Below are positions 8,552 through 23,500 of a stretch of DNA of 64,000 bases, piece after piece (position 1 is the stretch's first letter; every line of letters starts with the position of its first letter). The stretch spans positions 81,124,142 through 81,188,141 of the forward strand of contig CM049306.1 in assembly GCA_026874595.1 (NCBI GenBank), in the 5' to 3' direction. Below the pieces are notes generated by a model. The model saw nothing but the letters and a program-made list of their open reading frames with translations. It had not been told where the DNA came from and made no database searches. The position numbers were made by a program, and so were the translations under genes. This DNA is from Sipunculus nudus. Taxonomy: Eukaryota > Annelida > Sipuncula > Golfingiida > Sipunculidae.

Positions 8552-11500
8552 CGGTAGCGGCCTGTAGTAAAGCTTATGGGACTTTTCGATTTTTCGCAGG
8601 CAGTTTCTCATTAGTGCCGGGGGGGGGGGGGGGATTGCTGGAAGCTTTGGCAGCCTGTAGTACCCTAAAAAAAATTGGAAGGGGATAAAATTTATAGAAG
8701 CATCGCATTAATGTTAAGGTTGCCGGCAGGGGGAGTGAAATGAGAGCGGCCAGCCACTGGGGCCCCATGAATCGCACGCGCAAATAGCAGCTATTTGCGA
8801 CCCTAAAAAATTTAGGAGGGGGTAAAATTTCTGGTAGCATCGCATTGAGAGTTAAGATTGCCGCCAGGGGGAGTGGACATGAGTGCGGGCAGACAGAGGG
8901 GCCCCCATGAATCGCACGCGCAAATAGCAGCTATTTGCTACCCTAAAAAATTGAGGAGGGGGTAAAATTTCTGGTAGCATCGCATTGAGAGTTAAGATTG
9001 CCGCCAGAGGGAGTGGACAAGAGACAGGACTGCCACAGAGGCCCTATGAATCGCACGCGCAAATAGCAGCTATTTGCTACCCTAAAAATTAGGAGGGAGT
9101 AAAATAATAGTAGCAGCGCATGGAGTGTTAAGACTGCCACCAGGGGGAGTGGAGATCTCAAAGCCTGCCACAGCGGCCCAATGAATTGCACGCGCAAATA
9201 GCAGCTATTTGCTACCCTAAAAAATTGAGGAGGGGGTAAAATTTCTGGTAGCATCGCATTGAGAGTTAAGATTGCCGCCAGGGGGAGTGGACATGAGTGC
9301 GGGCAGACAGAGGGGCCCCCATGAATCGCACGCGCAAATAGCAGCTATTTGCTACCCTAAAAATTTAGGAGGGGGTAAAATTTATAGTAGCCTTGCATTG
9401 AGCGTTATGACTGCCGCCAGGGGGAGTGGACATGAGTGCGGGCAGGCAGAGGGGCCCCCATGAATCGCACGCGCAAATAGCAACTATTTGCTACCCTAAA
9501 AAATGTAGGAGGGGTAAATTTCTGGTAGCATCGCATTGAGAGTTAAGATTGCCGCCAGGGGGAGTGGACATGAGTGCGGGCAGACAGAGGGGCCCCCATG
9601 AATCGCACGCGCAAATAGCAGCTATTTGCTACCCTAAAAAATTGAGGAGGAGGTAAAATTTCTGGTAGCATCGCATTGAGAGTTAAGTTTGCCGCCAAAG
9701 GGAGTGGACAAGAGACAGGACTGCCACAGAGGCCCTATGAATCGCACGCGCAAATAGCAGCTATTTGCTACCCTAAAAATTAGGAGGGAGTAAAATAATA
9801 GTAGCAGCGCATGGAGTGTTAAGACTGCCACCAGGGGGAGTGGAGATCTCAAAGCCTGCCACAGCGGCCCAATGAATTGCACGCGCAAATAGCAGCTATT
9901 TGCTACCCTAAAAAATTGAGGAGGGGGTAAAATTTCTGGTAGCATCGCATTGAGAGTTAAGTTTGCCGCCAGAGGGAGTGGACAAGAGTGCGGGCAGACA
10001 GAGGGGCCCCCATGAATCGCACGCGCAAATAGCAGCTATTTGCTACCCTAAAAATTTAGGAGGGGGTAAAATTTATAGTAGCCTTGCATTGAGCGTTATG
10101 ACTGCCGCCAGGGGGATTGGACATGAGTGCGGGCAGGCAGAGGGGCCCCCATGAATCGCACGCGCAAATAGCAACTATTTGCTACCCTAAAAAATGTAGG
10201 AGGGGTAAAAATTCTGGTAGCATCGCATTGAGAGTTAAGATTGCCGCCAGGGGGAGTGGACTAGAGACAGGACTACCACAGGGGCCCCATGAATCGCACG
10301 CGCAAATAGCAGCTATTTGCTACCCTAAAAAAATTAGGAGGGGTAAAATTTATAGTTTCATTGCATTGAGCGTTATGACTGCCGCCAGGGGGAGTGTACA
10401 TGAGAGCCGGCAGACATAAGGGAACCATGAATCGCACGCACAAATAGCAGCTATTTGCGACCCTAAAAAATTTAGGAGGGTGTAAAATTTCTGGTAGCAT
10501 CGCATTGAGAGTTAAGATTGCCGCAAGGGGGAGTGGACTAGAGACAGGACTGCCACAGGGGCCCCATGAATCGCACGCGCAAATAGCTGCTATTTGCTAC
10601 CCTAAAAAATTTAGGAGGGGTTCAATATATAGTAGCATCGAATTGAGTGTTAAGATTGCCGCCAGGGGGAGTGTACATGAGAGCGGGCAGACAGAGGGGC
10701 CCCATGAATCGCAAAGCGCAAATAGCAGCTATTTGCGACCCTAAAAAATTTAGGAGGGGGTAAAATTTCTGGTAGCATCGCATTGAGAGTTAAGATTGCC
10801 GCCTGGGGGAGTGGACCTGAGTGCCGCCAGGGGGAGTGGACTAGGGACAGGACTACCACAGGGGCCCCATGAATCGCACGCGCAAATAGCAGCTATTTGC
10901 TACCTTAAAAAATTTAGGAGGGGTTAAATATGTAGTAGCATTGCATTGAGTGTCAAGACTGCCGCCAGTGGGAGTGTACATGAGAGCGGGCAGACAGAAG
11001 GGCCCCAAAAATCGCACGCGCAAATAGCAGCTATTTGCTACCCTAAAAAATTTAGGAGGGGGTAAAATTCCTGGTAGCATCGCATTGAGAGTTAAGATTG
11101 CCGCCAGGGGGAGTGGACATGAGTGCGGGCAGACAGAGGGGCCCCCATGATTCGCACGCGCAAATAGCATCTATCTGCTACCCTAATAAATTGAGGAGGG
11201 GGTAAAATTTCTGCTAGCATCGCATTGAGAGTTAAGATTGCCGCCAGAGAGAGTGGACAAGAGACAGGACTGCCACAGAGGCCCTATGAATCGCACGCGC
11301 AAATAGCAGCTATTTGCTACCCTAAAAATTAGGAAGGAGTAAAATAATAGTAGCAGCGCATGGAGTGTTAAGACTGCCACCAGGGGGAGTGGAGATCTCA
11401 AAGCCTGCCACAGCGGCCCAATGAATCGCACGCGCAAATAGCAGCTATTTGCTACCATAAAAGTTGTGAAGACTGCCGCCAGGGGGAGAGGAGATCTCAG

Positions 11501-14500
11501 CGGCCTGGCAGAGGGGTCCCCACGAGTCGCAAGCGCAAATAACAGCTATTTGCTACCATAAAATATATCAAGACTGCCACCAGGGGGAGTGGACATGAGA
11601 GTGGACAGACAGAGGGGCCCCCATAATCGCACGCGCAAATAGCAGCTATTTGCTACCCTAAAAATTTAGGAGGGGGTAAAATTTATAGTAGCATTGCATT
11701 GAGCGTTATGACTGCCGCCAGGGGGAGTGTACATGAGTGCGGGCAGGCAGAGGGGCACCCATGAATCGCACGCGCAAATAGCAGCTATTTGCTACCCTAA
11801 AAAATTTAGGAGGGGTAAATTTCTGGTAGCATCGCATTGAGAGTTAAGATTGCCGCCAGAGGGAGGGGACTAGAGACAGGACTACCACAGGGGCCCCATG
11901 AATCGCACGCGCAAATAGCAGCTATTTGCTACCCTAAAAAATTTAGGAGGGGTTAAATATGTAGTAGCATCGCATTGAGAGTTAAGACTGCCGCCAGGGG
12001 GAGTGTACATGAGAGCGGGCAGACAGAAGGGCCCCATGAATCGCACGCACAAATAGCAGCTATTAGCTACCCTAAAAAATTTAGGAGGGGGTAAATTTCT
12101 GGTAGCATCGCATTGAGAGTTAAGATTGCCGCCAGGGGGAGTGGCCTAGAGACAGGACTGCCACAGAGGCCCTATGAATCGCACGCGCAAATAGCAGCTA
12201 TTTGCTACCCTAAAAATTAGGAGGGAGTAAAATAATAGTAGCAGCGCATGGAGTGTTAAGACTGCCACCAGGGGGAGTGGAGATCTCAAAGCCTGCCACA
12301 GCGGCCCAAAGAATCGCACGCGCAAATAGCAGCTATTTGCTACCCTAAAAAATTTAGGAGGGGTTCAATATATAGTAGCATCGAATTGAGTGTTAAGATT
12401 GCCGCCAGGGGGAGTGTACATGAGAGCGGGCAGACAGAGGGGCCCCATGAATCGCAAAGCGCAAATAGCAGCTATTTGCGACCCTAAAAAATTTAGGAGG
12501 GGGTAAAATTTCTGGTAGCATCGCATTGAGAGTTAAGATTGCCGCCTGTGGGAGTGGACCTGAGTGCCGCCAGGGGGAGTGGACTAGGGACAGGACTACC
12601 ACAGGGGCCCCATGAATCGCACGCGCAAATAGCAGCTATTTGCTACCCTAAAAAATTTAGGAGGGGTTAAATATGTAGTAGCATCGCATTGAGAGTTAAG
12701 ACTGCCGCCAGGGGGAGTGTACATGAGAGCGGGCAGACAGAAGGGCCCCATGAATCGCACGCACAAATAGCAGCTATTAGCTACCCTAAAAAATTTAGGA
12801 GGGGGTAAATTTCTGGTAGCATCGCATTGAGAGTTAAGATTGCCGCCAGGGGGAGTGGCCTAGAGACAGGACTGCCACAGAGGCCCTATGAATCGCACGC
12901 GCAAATAGCAGCTATTTGCTACCCTAAAAATTAGGAGGGAGTAAAATAATAGTAGCAGCGCATGGAGTGTTAAGACTGCCACCAGGGGGAGTGGAGATCT
13001 CAAAGCCTGCCACAGCGGCCCAAAGAATCGCACGCGCAAATAGCAGCTATTTGCTACCCTAAAAAATTTAGGAGGGGTTCAATATATAGTAGCATCGAAT
13101 TGAGTGTTAAGATTGCCGCCAGGGGGAGTGTACATGAGAGCGGGCAGACAGAGGGGCCCCATGAATCGCAAAGCGCAAATAGCAGCTATTTGCGACCCTA
13201 AAAAATTTAGGAGGGGGTAAAATTTCTGGTAGCATCGCATTGAGAGTTAAGATTGCCGCCTGTGGGAGTGGACCTGAGTGCCGCCAGGGGGAGTGGACTA
13301 GGGACAGGACTACCACAGGGGCCCCATGAATCGCACGCGCAAATAGCAGCTATTTGCTACCTTAAAAAATTTAGGAGGGGTTAAATATGTAGTAGCATTG
13401 CATTGAGTGTCAAGACTGCCGCCAGTGGGAGTGTACATGAGAGCGGGCAGACAGAAGGGCCCCAAAAATCGCACGCGCAAATAGCAGCTATTTGCTACCC
13501 TAAAAAATTTAGGAGGGGGTAAAATTCCTGGTAGCATCGCATTGAGAGTTAAGATTGCCGCCAGGGGGAGTGGACATGAGTGCGGGCAGACAGAGGGGCC
13601 CCCATGATTCGCACGCGCAAATAGCATCTATCTGCTACCCTAATAAATTGAGGAGGGGGTAAAATTTCTGCTAGCATCGCATTGAGAGTTAAGATTGCCG
13701 CCAGAGAGAGTGGACAAGAGACAGGACTGCCACAGAGGCCCTATGAATCGCACGCGCAAATAGCAGCTATTTGCTACCCTAAAAATTAGGAAGGAGTAAA
13801 ATAATAGTAGCAGCGCATGGAGTGTTAAGACTGCCACCAGGGGGAGTGGAGATCTCAAAGCCTGCCACAGCGGCCCAATGAATCGCACGCGCAAATAGCA
13901 GCTATTTGCTACCATAAAAGTTGTGAAGACTGCCGCCAGGGGGAGAGGAGATCTCAGCGGCCTGGCAGAGGGGTCCCCACGAGTCGCAAGCGCAAATAAC
14001 AGCTATTTGCTACCATAAAATATATCAAGACTGCCACCAGGGGGAGTGGACATGAGAGTGGACAGACAGAGGGGCCCCCATAATCGCACGCGCAAATAGC
14101 AGCTATTTGCTACCCTAAAAATTTAGGAGGGGGTAAAATTTATAGTAGCATTGCATTGAGCGTTATGACTGCCGCCAGGGGGAGTGTACATGAGTGCGGG
14201 CAGGCAGAGGGGCACCCATGAATCGCACGCGCAAATAGCAGCTATTTGCTACCCTAAAAAATTTAGGAGGGGTAAATTTCTGGTAGCATCGCATTGAGAG
14301 TTAAGATTGCCGCCAGAGGGAGGGGACTAGAGACAGGACTACCACAGGGGCCCCATGAATCGCACGCGCAAATAGCAGCTATTTGCTACCCTAAAAAATT
14401 TAGGAGGGGTTAAATATGTAGTAGCATCGCATTGAGAGTTAAGACTGCCGCCAGGGGGAGTGTACATGAGAGCGGGCAGACAGAAGGGCCCCCATGAATC

Positions 14501-17500
14501 GCACGCACAAATAGCAGCTATTAGCTACCCTAAAAAATTTAGGAGGGGGTAAATTTCTGGTAGCATCGCATTGAGAGTTAAGATTGCCGCCAGGGGGAGT
14601 GGCCTAGAGACAGGACTGCCACAGAGGCCCTATGAATCGCACGCGCAAATAGCAGCTATTTGCTACCCTAAAAATTAGGAGGGAGTAAAATAATAGTAGC
14701 AGCGCATGGAGTGTTAAGACTGCCACCAGGGGGAGTGGAGATCTCAAAGCCTGCCACAGCGGCCCAAAGAATCGCACGCGCAAATAGCAGCTATTTGCTA
14801 CCAAAAAAGTTGTGAAGACTGCCGCCAGGGGGAGAGGAGATCTCAGCGGCCAGACAGAGGGGTCCCCACGAGTCGCAAGCGCAAATAGCAGCTATTTGCT
14901 ACCATAAAATATATCAAGACTGCCACCAGGGGGAGTGGACATGAGAGTGGACAGACAGAGGGGCCCCCATAATCGCACGCGCAAATAGCAGCTATTTGCT
15001 ACCCTAAAAAATGTAGGAGGGGTAAATTTCTGGTAGCATCGCATTGAGAGTTAAGATTGCCGCCAGGGGGAGTGGACATGAGTGCGGGCAGACAGAGGGG
15101 CCCCCATGAATCGCACGCGCAAATAGCAGCTATTTGCTACCCTAAAAAATTGAGGAGGAGGTAAAATTTCTGGTAGCATCGCATTGAGAGTTAAGTTTGC
15201 CGCCAGAGGGAGTGGACAAGAGACAGGACTGCCACAGAGGCCCTATGAATCGCACGCGCAAATAGCAGCTATTTGCTACCCTAAAAATTAGGAGGGAGTA
15301 AAATAATAGTAGCAGCGCATGGAGTGTTAAGACTGCCACCAGGGGGAGTGGAGATCTCAAAGCCTGCCACAGCGGCCCAATGAATTGCACGCGCAAATAG
15401 CAGCTATTTGCTACCCTAAAAAATTGAGGAGGGGGTAAAATTTCTGGTAGCATCGCATTGAGAGTTAAGTTTGCCGCCAGAGGGAGTGGACAAGAGTGCG
15501 GGCAGACAGAGGGGCCCCCATGAATCGCACGCGCAAATAGCAGCTATTTGCTACCCTAAAAATTTCGGAGGGGGTAAAATTTATAGTAGCCTTGCATTGA
15601 GCGTTATGACTGCCGCCAGGGGGATTGGACATGAGTGCGGGCAGGCAGAGGGGCCCCCATGAATCGCACGCGCAAATAGCAACTATTTGCTACCCTAAAA
15701 AATGTAGGAGGGGTAAAAATTCTGGTAGCATCGCATTGAGAGTTAAGATTGCCGCCAGGGGGAGTGGACTAGAGACAGGACTACCACAGGGGCCCCATGA
15801 ATCGCACGCGCAAATAGCAGCTATTTGCTACCCTAAAAAAAATTAGGAGGGGTAAAATTTATAGTTTCATTGCATTGAGCGTTATGACTGCCGCCAGGGG
15901 GAGTGTACATGAGAGCCGGCAGACATAAGGGAACCATGAATCGCACGCACAAATAGCAGCTATTTGCGACCCTAAAAAATTTAGGAGGGTGTAAAATTTC
16001 TGGTAGCATCGCATTGAGAGTTAAGATTGCCGCAAGGGGGAGTGGACTAGAGACAGGACTGCCACAGGGGCCCCATGAATCGCACGCGCAAATAGCTGCT
16101 ATTTGCTACCCTAAAAAATTTAGGAGGGTGTAAAATTTCTGGTAGCATCGCATTGAGAGTTAAGATTGCCGCAAGGGGGAGTGGACTAAAGACATGACTG
16201 CCACAGGGGCCCCATGAATCGCACGCGCAAATAGCTGCTATTTGCTACCCTAAAAAATTTAGGAGGGGTTCAATATATAGTAGCATCGAATTGAGTGTTA
16301 AGATTGCCGCCAGGGGGAGTGTACATGAGAGCGGGCAGACAGAGGGGCCCCATGAATCGCAAAGCGCAAATAGCAGCTATTTGCGACCCTAAAAAATTTA
16401 GGAGGGGGTAAAATTTCTGGTAGCATCGCATTGAGAGTTAAGATTGCCGCCTGGGGGAGTGGACCTGAGTGCCGCCAGGGGGAGTGGACTAGGGACAGGA
16501 CTACCACAGGGGCCCCATGAATCGCACGCGCAAATAGCAGCTATTTGCTACCTTAAAAAATTTAGGAGGGGTTAAATATGTAGTAGCATTGCATTGAGTG
16601 TCAAGACTGCCGCCAGTGGGAGTGTACATGAGAGCGGGCAGACAGAAGGGCCCCAAAAATCGCACGCGCAAATAGCAGCTATTTGCTACCCTAAAAAATT
16701 TAGGAGGGGGTAAAATTCCTGGTAGCATCGCATTGAGAGTTAAGATTGCCGCCAGGGGGAGTGGACATGAGTGCGGGCAGACAAAGGGGCCCCCATGATT
16801 CGCACGCGCAAATAGCATCTATCTGCTACCCTAATAAATTGAGGAGGGGGTAAAATTTCTGCTAGCATCGCATTGAGAGTTAAGATTGCCGCCAGAGAGA
16901 GTGGACAAGAGACAGGACTGCCACAGAGGCCCTATGAATCGCACGCGCAAATAGCAGCTATTTGCTACCCTAAAAATTAGGAGGGAGTAAAATAATAGTA
17001 GCAGCGCATGGAGTGTTAAGACTGCCACCAGGGGGAGTGGAGATCTCAAAGCCTGCCACAGCGGCCCAATGAATCGCACGCGCAAATAGCAGCTATTTGC
17101 TACCATAAAAGTTGTGAAGACTGCCGCCGGGGGAGAGGAGATCTCAGCGGCCTGGCAGAGGGGTCCCCACGAGTCGCAAGCGCAAATAACAGCTATTTGC
17201 TACCATAAAATATATCAAGACTGCCACCAGGGGGAGTGGACATGAGAGTGGACAGACAGAGGGGCCCCCATAATCGCACGCGCAAATAGCAGCTATTTGC
17301 TACCCTAAAAATTTAGGAGGGGGTAAAATTTATAGTAGCATTGCATTGAGCGTTATGACTGCCGCCAGGGGGAGTGTACATGAGTGCGGGCAGGCAGAGG
17401 GGCACCCATGAATCGCACGCGCAAATAGCAGCTATTTGCTACCCTAAAAAATTTAGGAGGGGTAAATTTCTGGTAGCATCGCATTGAGAGTTAAGATTGC

Positions 17501-20500
17501 CGCCAGAGGGAGGGGACTAGAGACAGGACTACCACAGGGGCCCCATGAATCGCACGCGCAAATAGCAGCTATTTGCTACCCTAAAAAATTTAGGAGGGGT
17601 TAAATATGTAGTAGCATCGCATTGAGAGTTAAGACTGCCGCCAGGGGGAGTGTACATGAGAGCGGGCAGACAGAAGGGCCCCATGAATCGCACGCACAAA
17701 TAGCAGCTATTAGCTACCCTAAAAAATTTAGGAGGGGGTAAATTTCTGGTAGCATCGCATTGAGAGTTAAGATTGCCGCCAGGGGGAGTGGCCTAGAGAC
17801 AGGACTGCCACAGAGGCCCTATGAATCGCACGCGCAAATAGCAGCTATTTGCTACCCTAAAAATTAGGAGGGAGTAAAATAATAGTAGCAGCGCATGGAG
17901 TGTTAAGACTGCCACCAGGGGGAGTGGAGATCTCAAAGCCTGCCACAGCGGCCCAAAGAATCGCACGCGCAAATAGCAGCTATTTGCTACCATAAAAGTT
18001 GTGAAGACTGCCGCCAGGGGGAGAGGAGATCTCAGCGGCCAGACAGAGGGGTCCCCACGAGTCGCAAGCGCAAATAGCAGCTATTTGCTACCATAAAATA
18101 TATCAAGACTGCCACCAGGGGGAGTGGACATGAGAGTGGACAGACAGAGGGGCCCCCATAATCGCACGCGCAAATAGCAGCTATTTGCTACCCTAAAAAT
18201 TTAGGAGGGGGTAAAATTTATAGTAGCATTGCATTGAGCGTTATGACTGCCGCCAGGGGGAGTGGACATGAGTGCGGGCAGGCAGAGGGGCCCCCATGAA
18301 TCGCACGCGCAAATAGCAGCTATTTGCTACCCTAAAAAATTTAGGAGGGGTAAATTTCTGGTAGCATCGCATTGAGAGTTAAGATTGCCGCCAGAGGGAG
18401 TGGACTAGAGACAGGACTACCACAGGGGCCCCATGAATCGCACGCGCAAATAGCAGCTATTTGCTACCCTAAAAAATTTAGGAGGGGTTAAATATGTAGT
18501 AGCATCGCATTGAGTGTTAAGACTGCCGCCAGGGGGAGTGTACATGAGAGCGGGCAGACAGAGGGGCCCCATGAATCGCAAGCGCAAATAGCAGCTATTT
18601 GCGACCCTAACAAATTTAAGGGGGGGGGTAAAATTTCTGGTAGCATCGCATTGAGAGTTAAGATTGCCGCCAGGGGGAGTGGACCTGAGTGCCGCCAGGG
18701 GGAGTGGACTATGGACAGGACTACCACAGGGGCCCCATGAATCGCACGCGCAAACAGCAGCTATTTGCTACCTTAAAAAATTTAGGAGGGGTTAAATATG
18801 TAGTAGCATCGCATTGAGTGTTAAGACTGCCGCCAGGGGGAGTGGACAAGAGACAGGACTGCCACAGGGGCCCTATGAATCGCACGCGCAAATAGCAGCT
18901 ATTTGCTACCCTAAGAATTAGGAGGAAGTAAAATAATAGTAGCAGCGCATGGTGTGTGCCACAAGGGGGAGTGGAGATCTCAAAGCCTGCCACAGGGGCC
19001 CAAATGAATCGCACGCGCAAATAGCAGCTATTTGCTACCATAAAAGTTGTGACGACTGCCGCTAGGGGGAGAGGAGATCTCAGCGGCCTGGCAGAGGGGT
19101 CACCACGAGTCGCAAGCGCAAATAGCAGCTATTTGCTACCCTAAAAAATTAGGAGGGGGTAAAATTTATAGTAGCATTGCATTGAGCGTTCTGACTGCCG
19201 CCAGGGGGAGTGGACATGAGTGGGGGCAGACAGAGGGGCCCCCATGAATCGCTCGCGCAAATAGCAGCTATTTGCTACCCTAAAAAATTTAAGAGGGGGT
19301 AAAATTTCTGGTAGCATCGCATTGAGAGTTAAGATTGCCGCCAGGGGGAGTGTACATGAGTGCGGGCAGACAGAGGGGTCCACATGAATCGCACGCGCAA
19401 ATAGCAGCTATTTGCTACCATAAAAGTTGTGACGACTGCCGCCAGAGGGAGGGGACTAGAGACAGGACTACCACAGGGGCCCCATGAATCGCACGCGCAA
19501 ATAGCAGCTATTTGCTACCCTAAAAAATTTAGGAGGGGTTAAATATGTAGTAGCATCGCATTGAGAGTTAAGACTGCCGCCAGGGGGAGTGTACATGAGA
19601 GCGGGCAGACAGAAGGGCCCCATGAATCGCACGCACAAATAGCAGCTATTAGCTACCCTAAAAAATTTAGGAGGGGGTAAATTTCTGGTAGCATCGCATT
19701 GAGAGTTAAGATTGCCGCCAGGGGGAGTGGCCTAGAGACAGGACTGCCACAGAGGCCCTATGAATCGCACGCGCAAATAGCAGCTATTTGCTACCCTAAA
19801 AATTAGGAGGGAGTAAAATAATAGTAGCAGCGCATGGAGTGTTAAGACTGCCACCAGGGGGAGTGGAGATCTCAAAGCCTGCCACAGCGGCCCAAAGAAT
19901 CGCACGCGCAAATAGCAGCTATTTGCTACCATAAAAGTTGTGAAGACTGCCGCCAGGGGGAGAGGAGATCTCAGCGGCCAGACAGAGGGGTCCCCAGGAG
20001 TCGCAAGCGCAAATAGCAGCTATTTGCTACCATAAAATATATCAAGACTGCCACCAGGGGGAGTGGACATGAGAGTGGACAGACAGAGGGGCCCCCATAA
20101 TCGCACGCGCAAATAGCAGCTATTTGCTACCCTAAAAATTTAGGAGGGGGTAAAATTTATAGTAGCATTGCATTGAGCGTTATGACTGCCGCCAGGGGGA
20201 GTGGACATGAGTGCGGGCAGGCAGAGGGGCCCCCATGAATCGCACGCGCAAATAGCAGCTATTTGCTACCCTAAAAAATTTAGGAGGGGTAAATTTCTGG
20301 TAGCATCGCATTGAGAGTTAAGATTGCCGCCAGAGAGAGTGGACTAGAGACAGGACTACCACAGGGGCCCCATGAATCGCACGCGCAAATAGCAGCTATT
20401 TGCTACCCTAAAAAATTTAGGAGGGGTTAAATATGTAGTAGCATCGCATTGAGTGTTAAGACTGCCGCCAGGGGGAGTGTACATGAGAGCGGGCAGACAG

Positions 20501-23500
20501 AAGAGCCCCATGAATCGCACGCTCAAATAGCAGCTATTTGCTACCCTAAAAAATTTAGGAGGGTGTAAAATTTCTGGTAGCATCGCATTGAGAGTTAAGA
20601 TTGCCGCAAGGGGGAGTGGACTAGAGACAGGACTGCCATAGGGGCCCCATGAATCGCAGGCGCAAATAGCTGCTATTTGCTACCCTAAAAAATTTAGGAG
20701 GGTGTAAAATTTCTGGTAGCATCGCATTGAGAGTTAAGATTGCCGCAAAGGGGAGTGGACTAGAGACAGGACTGCCACAGGGGCCTCATGAATCGCACGC
20801 GCAAATAGCTGCTATTTGCTACCCTAAAAAATTTAGGAGGGGTTCAATATATAGTAGCATCGCATTGAGTATTAAGACTGCCGCCAAGGGGAGTGTAATT
20901 GAGAGCGGGCAGACAGAGGGGCCCCATGAATCGCAAGCGCAAATAGCAGCTATTTGCGACCCTAACAAATTTAAGGGGGGGGGGGTAAAATTTCTGGTAG
21001 CATCGCATTGAGAGTTAAGATTGCCGCCAGGGGGAGTGGACCTGAGTGCCGCCAGGGGGAGTGGACTATGGACAGGACTACGACAGGGGCCCCATGAATC
21101 GCACGCGCAAACAGCAGCTATTTGCTACCTTAAAAAATTTAGGAGGGGTTAAATATGTAGTAGCATCGCATTGAGTGTTAAGACTGCCGCCAGGGGGAGT
21201 GGACAAGAGACAGGACTGCCACAGGGGCCCTATGAATCGCACGCGCAAATAGCAGCTATTTTCTACCCTAAGAATTAGGAGGAAGTAAAATAATAGTAGC
21301 AGCGCATGGTGTGTGCCACAAGGGGGAGTGGAGATCTCAAAGCCTGCCACAGGGGCCCAAATGAATAGCACGCGCAAATAGCAGCTATTTGCTACCATAA
21401 AAGTTGTGACGACTGCCGCCAGGGGGAGAGGAGATCTCAGCGGCCTGGCAGAGGGGTCACCACGAGTCGCAAGCGCAAATAGCAGCTATTTGCTACCCTA
21501 AAAAATTAGGAGGGGGTAAAATTTATAGTAGCATTGCATTGAGCGTTCTGACTGCCGCCAGGGGGAGTGGACATGAGTGGGGGCAGACAGAGGGGCCCCC
21601 ATGAATCGCTCGCGCAAATAGCAGCTATTTGCTACCCTAAAAAATTTAAGAGGGGGTAAAATTTCTGGTAGCATCGCATTGAGAGTTAAGATTGCCGCCA
21701 GGGGGAGTGTACATGAGTGCGGGCAGACAGAGGGGTCCACATGAATCGCACGCGCAAATAGCAGCTATTTGCTACCCTAAAAAATTTAGGAGGGGGGAAA
21801 ATTTCTGGTAGCATCGCATTGAGAGTTAAGATTGCCGCCAGGGGGAGTGGACAAGAAGCAGGACTGCCACAGGGGCCCTATGAATCGCACGCGCAAATAG
21901 CAGCTATTTGCTACCCTAAAAAATTAGGAAGGAGTAAAATAATAGTAGCAGCGCATGGAGTGTTAAGACAGCCACCAGGGGGAGTGGAGATCTCAAAGCC
22001 TGCCACAGGGGCCCAATGAATCGCACGCGCAAATAGCAGCTATTTGCCACCATAAAAATTGTGAAGACTGCCGCCAGGGGGAAAAGAGATCTCAGCGGCC
22101 TGGCAGAGGGGTCACCACGAGTCGCAAGCGCAAATAGCAGCTATTTGCTACCATAAAATATGTCAAGACTGCCACCAGGGGGAGTGGACATGAGAGTGGA
22201 AAGACAGAGGGGCCCCATGAATCGCACGCGCAAATAGCAGCTATTTGCTACCCTAAAAAATTAGGAAGGAGTAAATTAATAGTAGCAGCGCATGGAGTGT
22301 TAAGACAGCCACCAGGGGGAGTGGAGATCTGAAAGCCTGCCACAGGGGCCCAATGAATCGCACGCGCAAATAGCAGCTATTTGCTACCACAAAAGTTGTG
22401 AAGACTGCCGCCAGGGGAGGAAGAGATCTCAGCGGCCTGGCAGAGGGGTCACCACGAGTCGCAAGCGAAAATAGCAGCTATTTGCTACCATAAAATATGT
22501 CAAGACTGCCACCAGGGGGAGTGGACATGAGAGTGGAAAGACAGAGGGGCCCCATGAGTCGCACGCCCAAATAGCAGCTATTTCCGACCCTAAAAAATTT
22601 AGGAGGGGGGAAAATTTCTGGTAGCATCGCATTGAGAGTTAAGATTGCCGCCAGGGGGAGTGGACATAAGTGCGGGCAGACAGAGGGGCCCCCATGAATC
22701 GCACGCGCAAATAGCAGCTATTTGCTACCCTAAAAAATTAGGACGAGGTAAAATTTTTAGTTGCATCGCATTGAGTTTTAAGACTGCCGCCAGGGGGAGC
22801 GGACATGAGACTGGACAGACAGAGGGGCCCCCATGAGTCTCAAGCGCAAATAGCAGCTACTTGCTACCATAAAAAGTGTCAAAACTGCCGCCAGGAGGAG
22901 TGGACGCAGAGAGGGCTGCCAGAGGGTGCCCCATGAATCGCACGCGCAAATAGCAGCTATTTGCTACCTTAAAATGTGCCAAGACTGCCGCCAGGGGGAG
23001 TGGTTATGAGATTGGCCTGACAGGGAGGCCTCCATGAGTCGCAAGCGCAAATAGCAGCTATTTGCTACCATAAAAGTGTCAAGACTGCCGCCAGGGGGAG
23101 TAGAAATCAGAGCGGGCTGCCAGAGGCCGAGGGGGGCCCCATAATTAAAACGCGCAAATAGCAGCTATTTGCTACCTTTAAACATACCAAGACTGCCGCC
23201 AGGGGGAGTGGTTATGAGAGCGGTCTGACAGAGAGGCCCCCATGAGTCGCAAGTGCAAATAGCAGCTATTTGCTACCATAAAAGTGTCAAGACTGCCGCC
23301 AGGGGGAGTAGATATCAGAGCGGGCTGCCAGAGGCCGAAGGGGCCCCATGAATCGCACGCGCAAATAGCAGCTATTTGCTACCTTTAAAGGTGCCAAGAC
23401 TGCCGCAAGGGGGAGTGGTTATGAGAGCGGCCTGACAGGGAGGCCCCCATGATTTACAAGCGCAAATAGCAGCTATTTGCTACCATAATATGTGTTAAGA

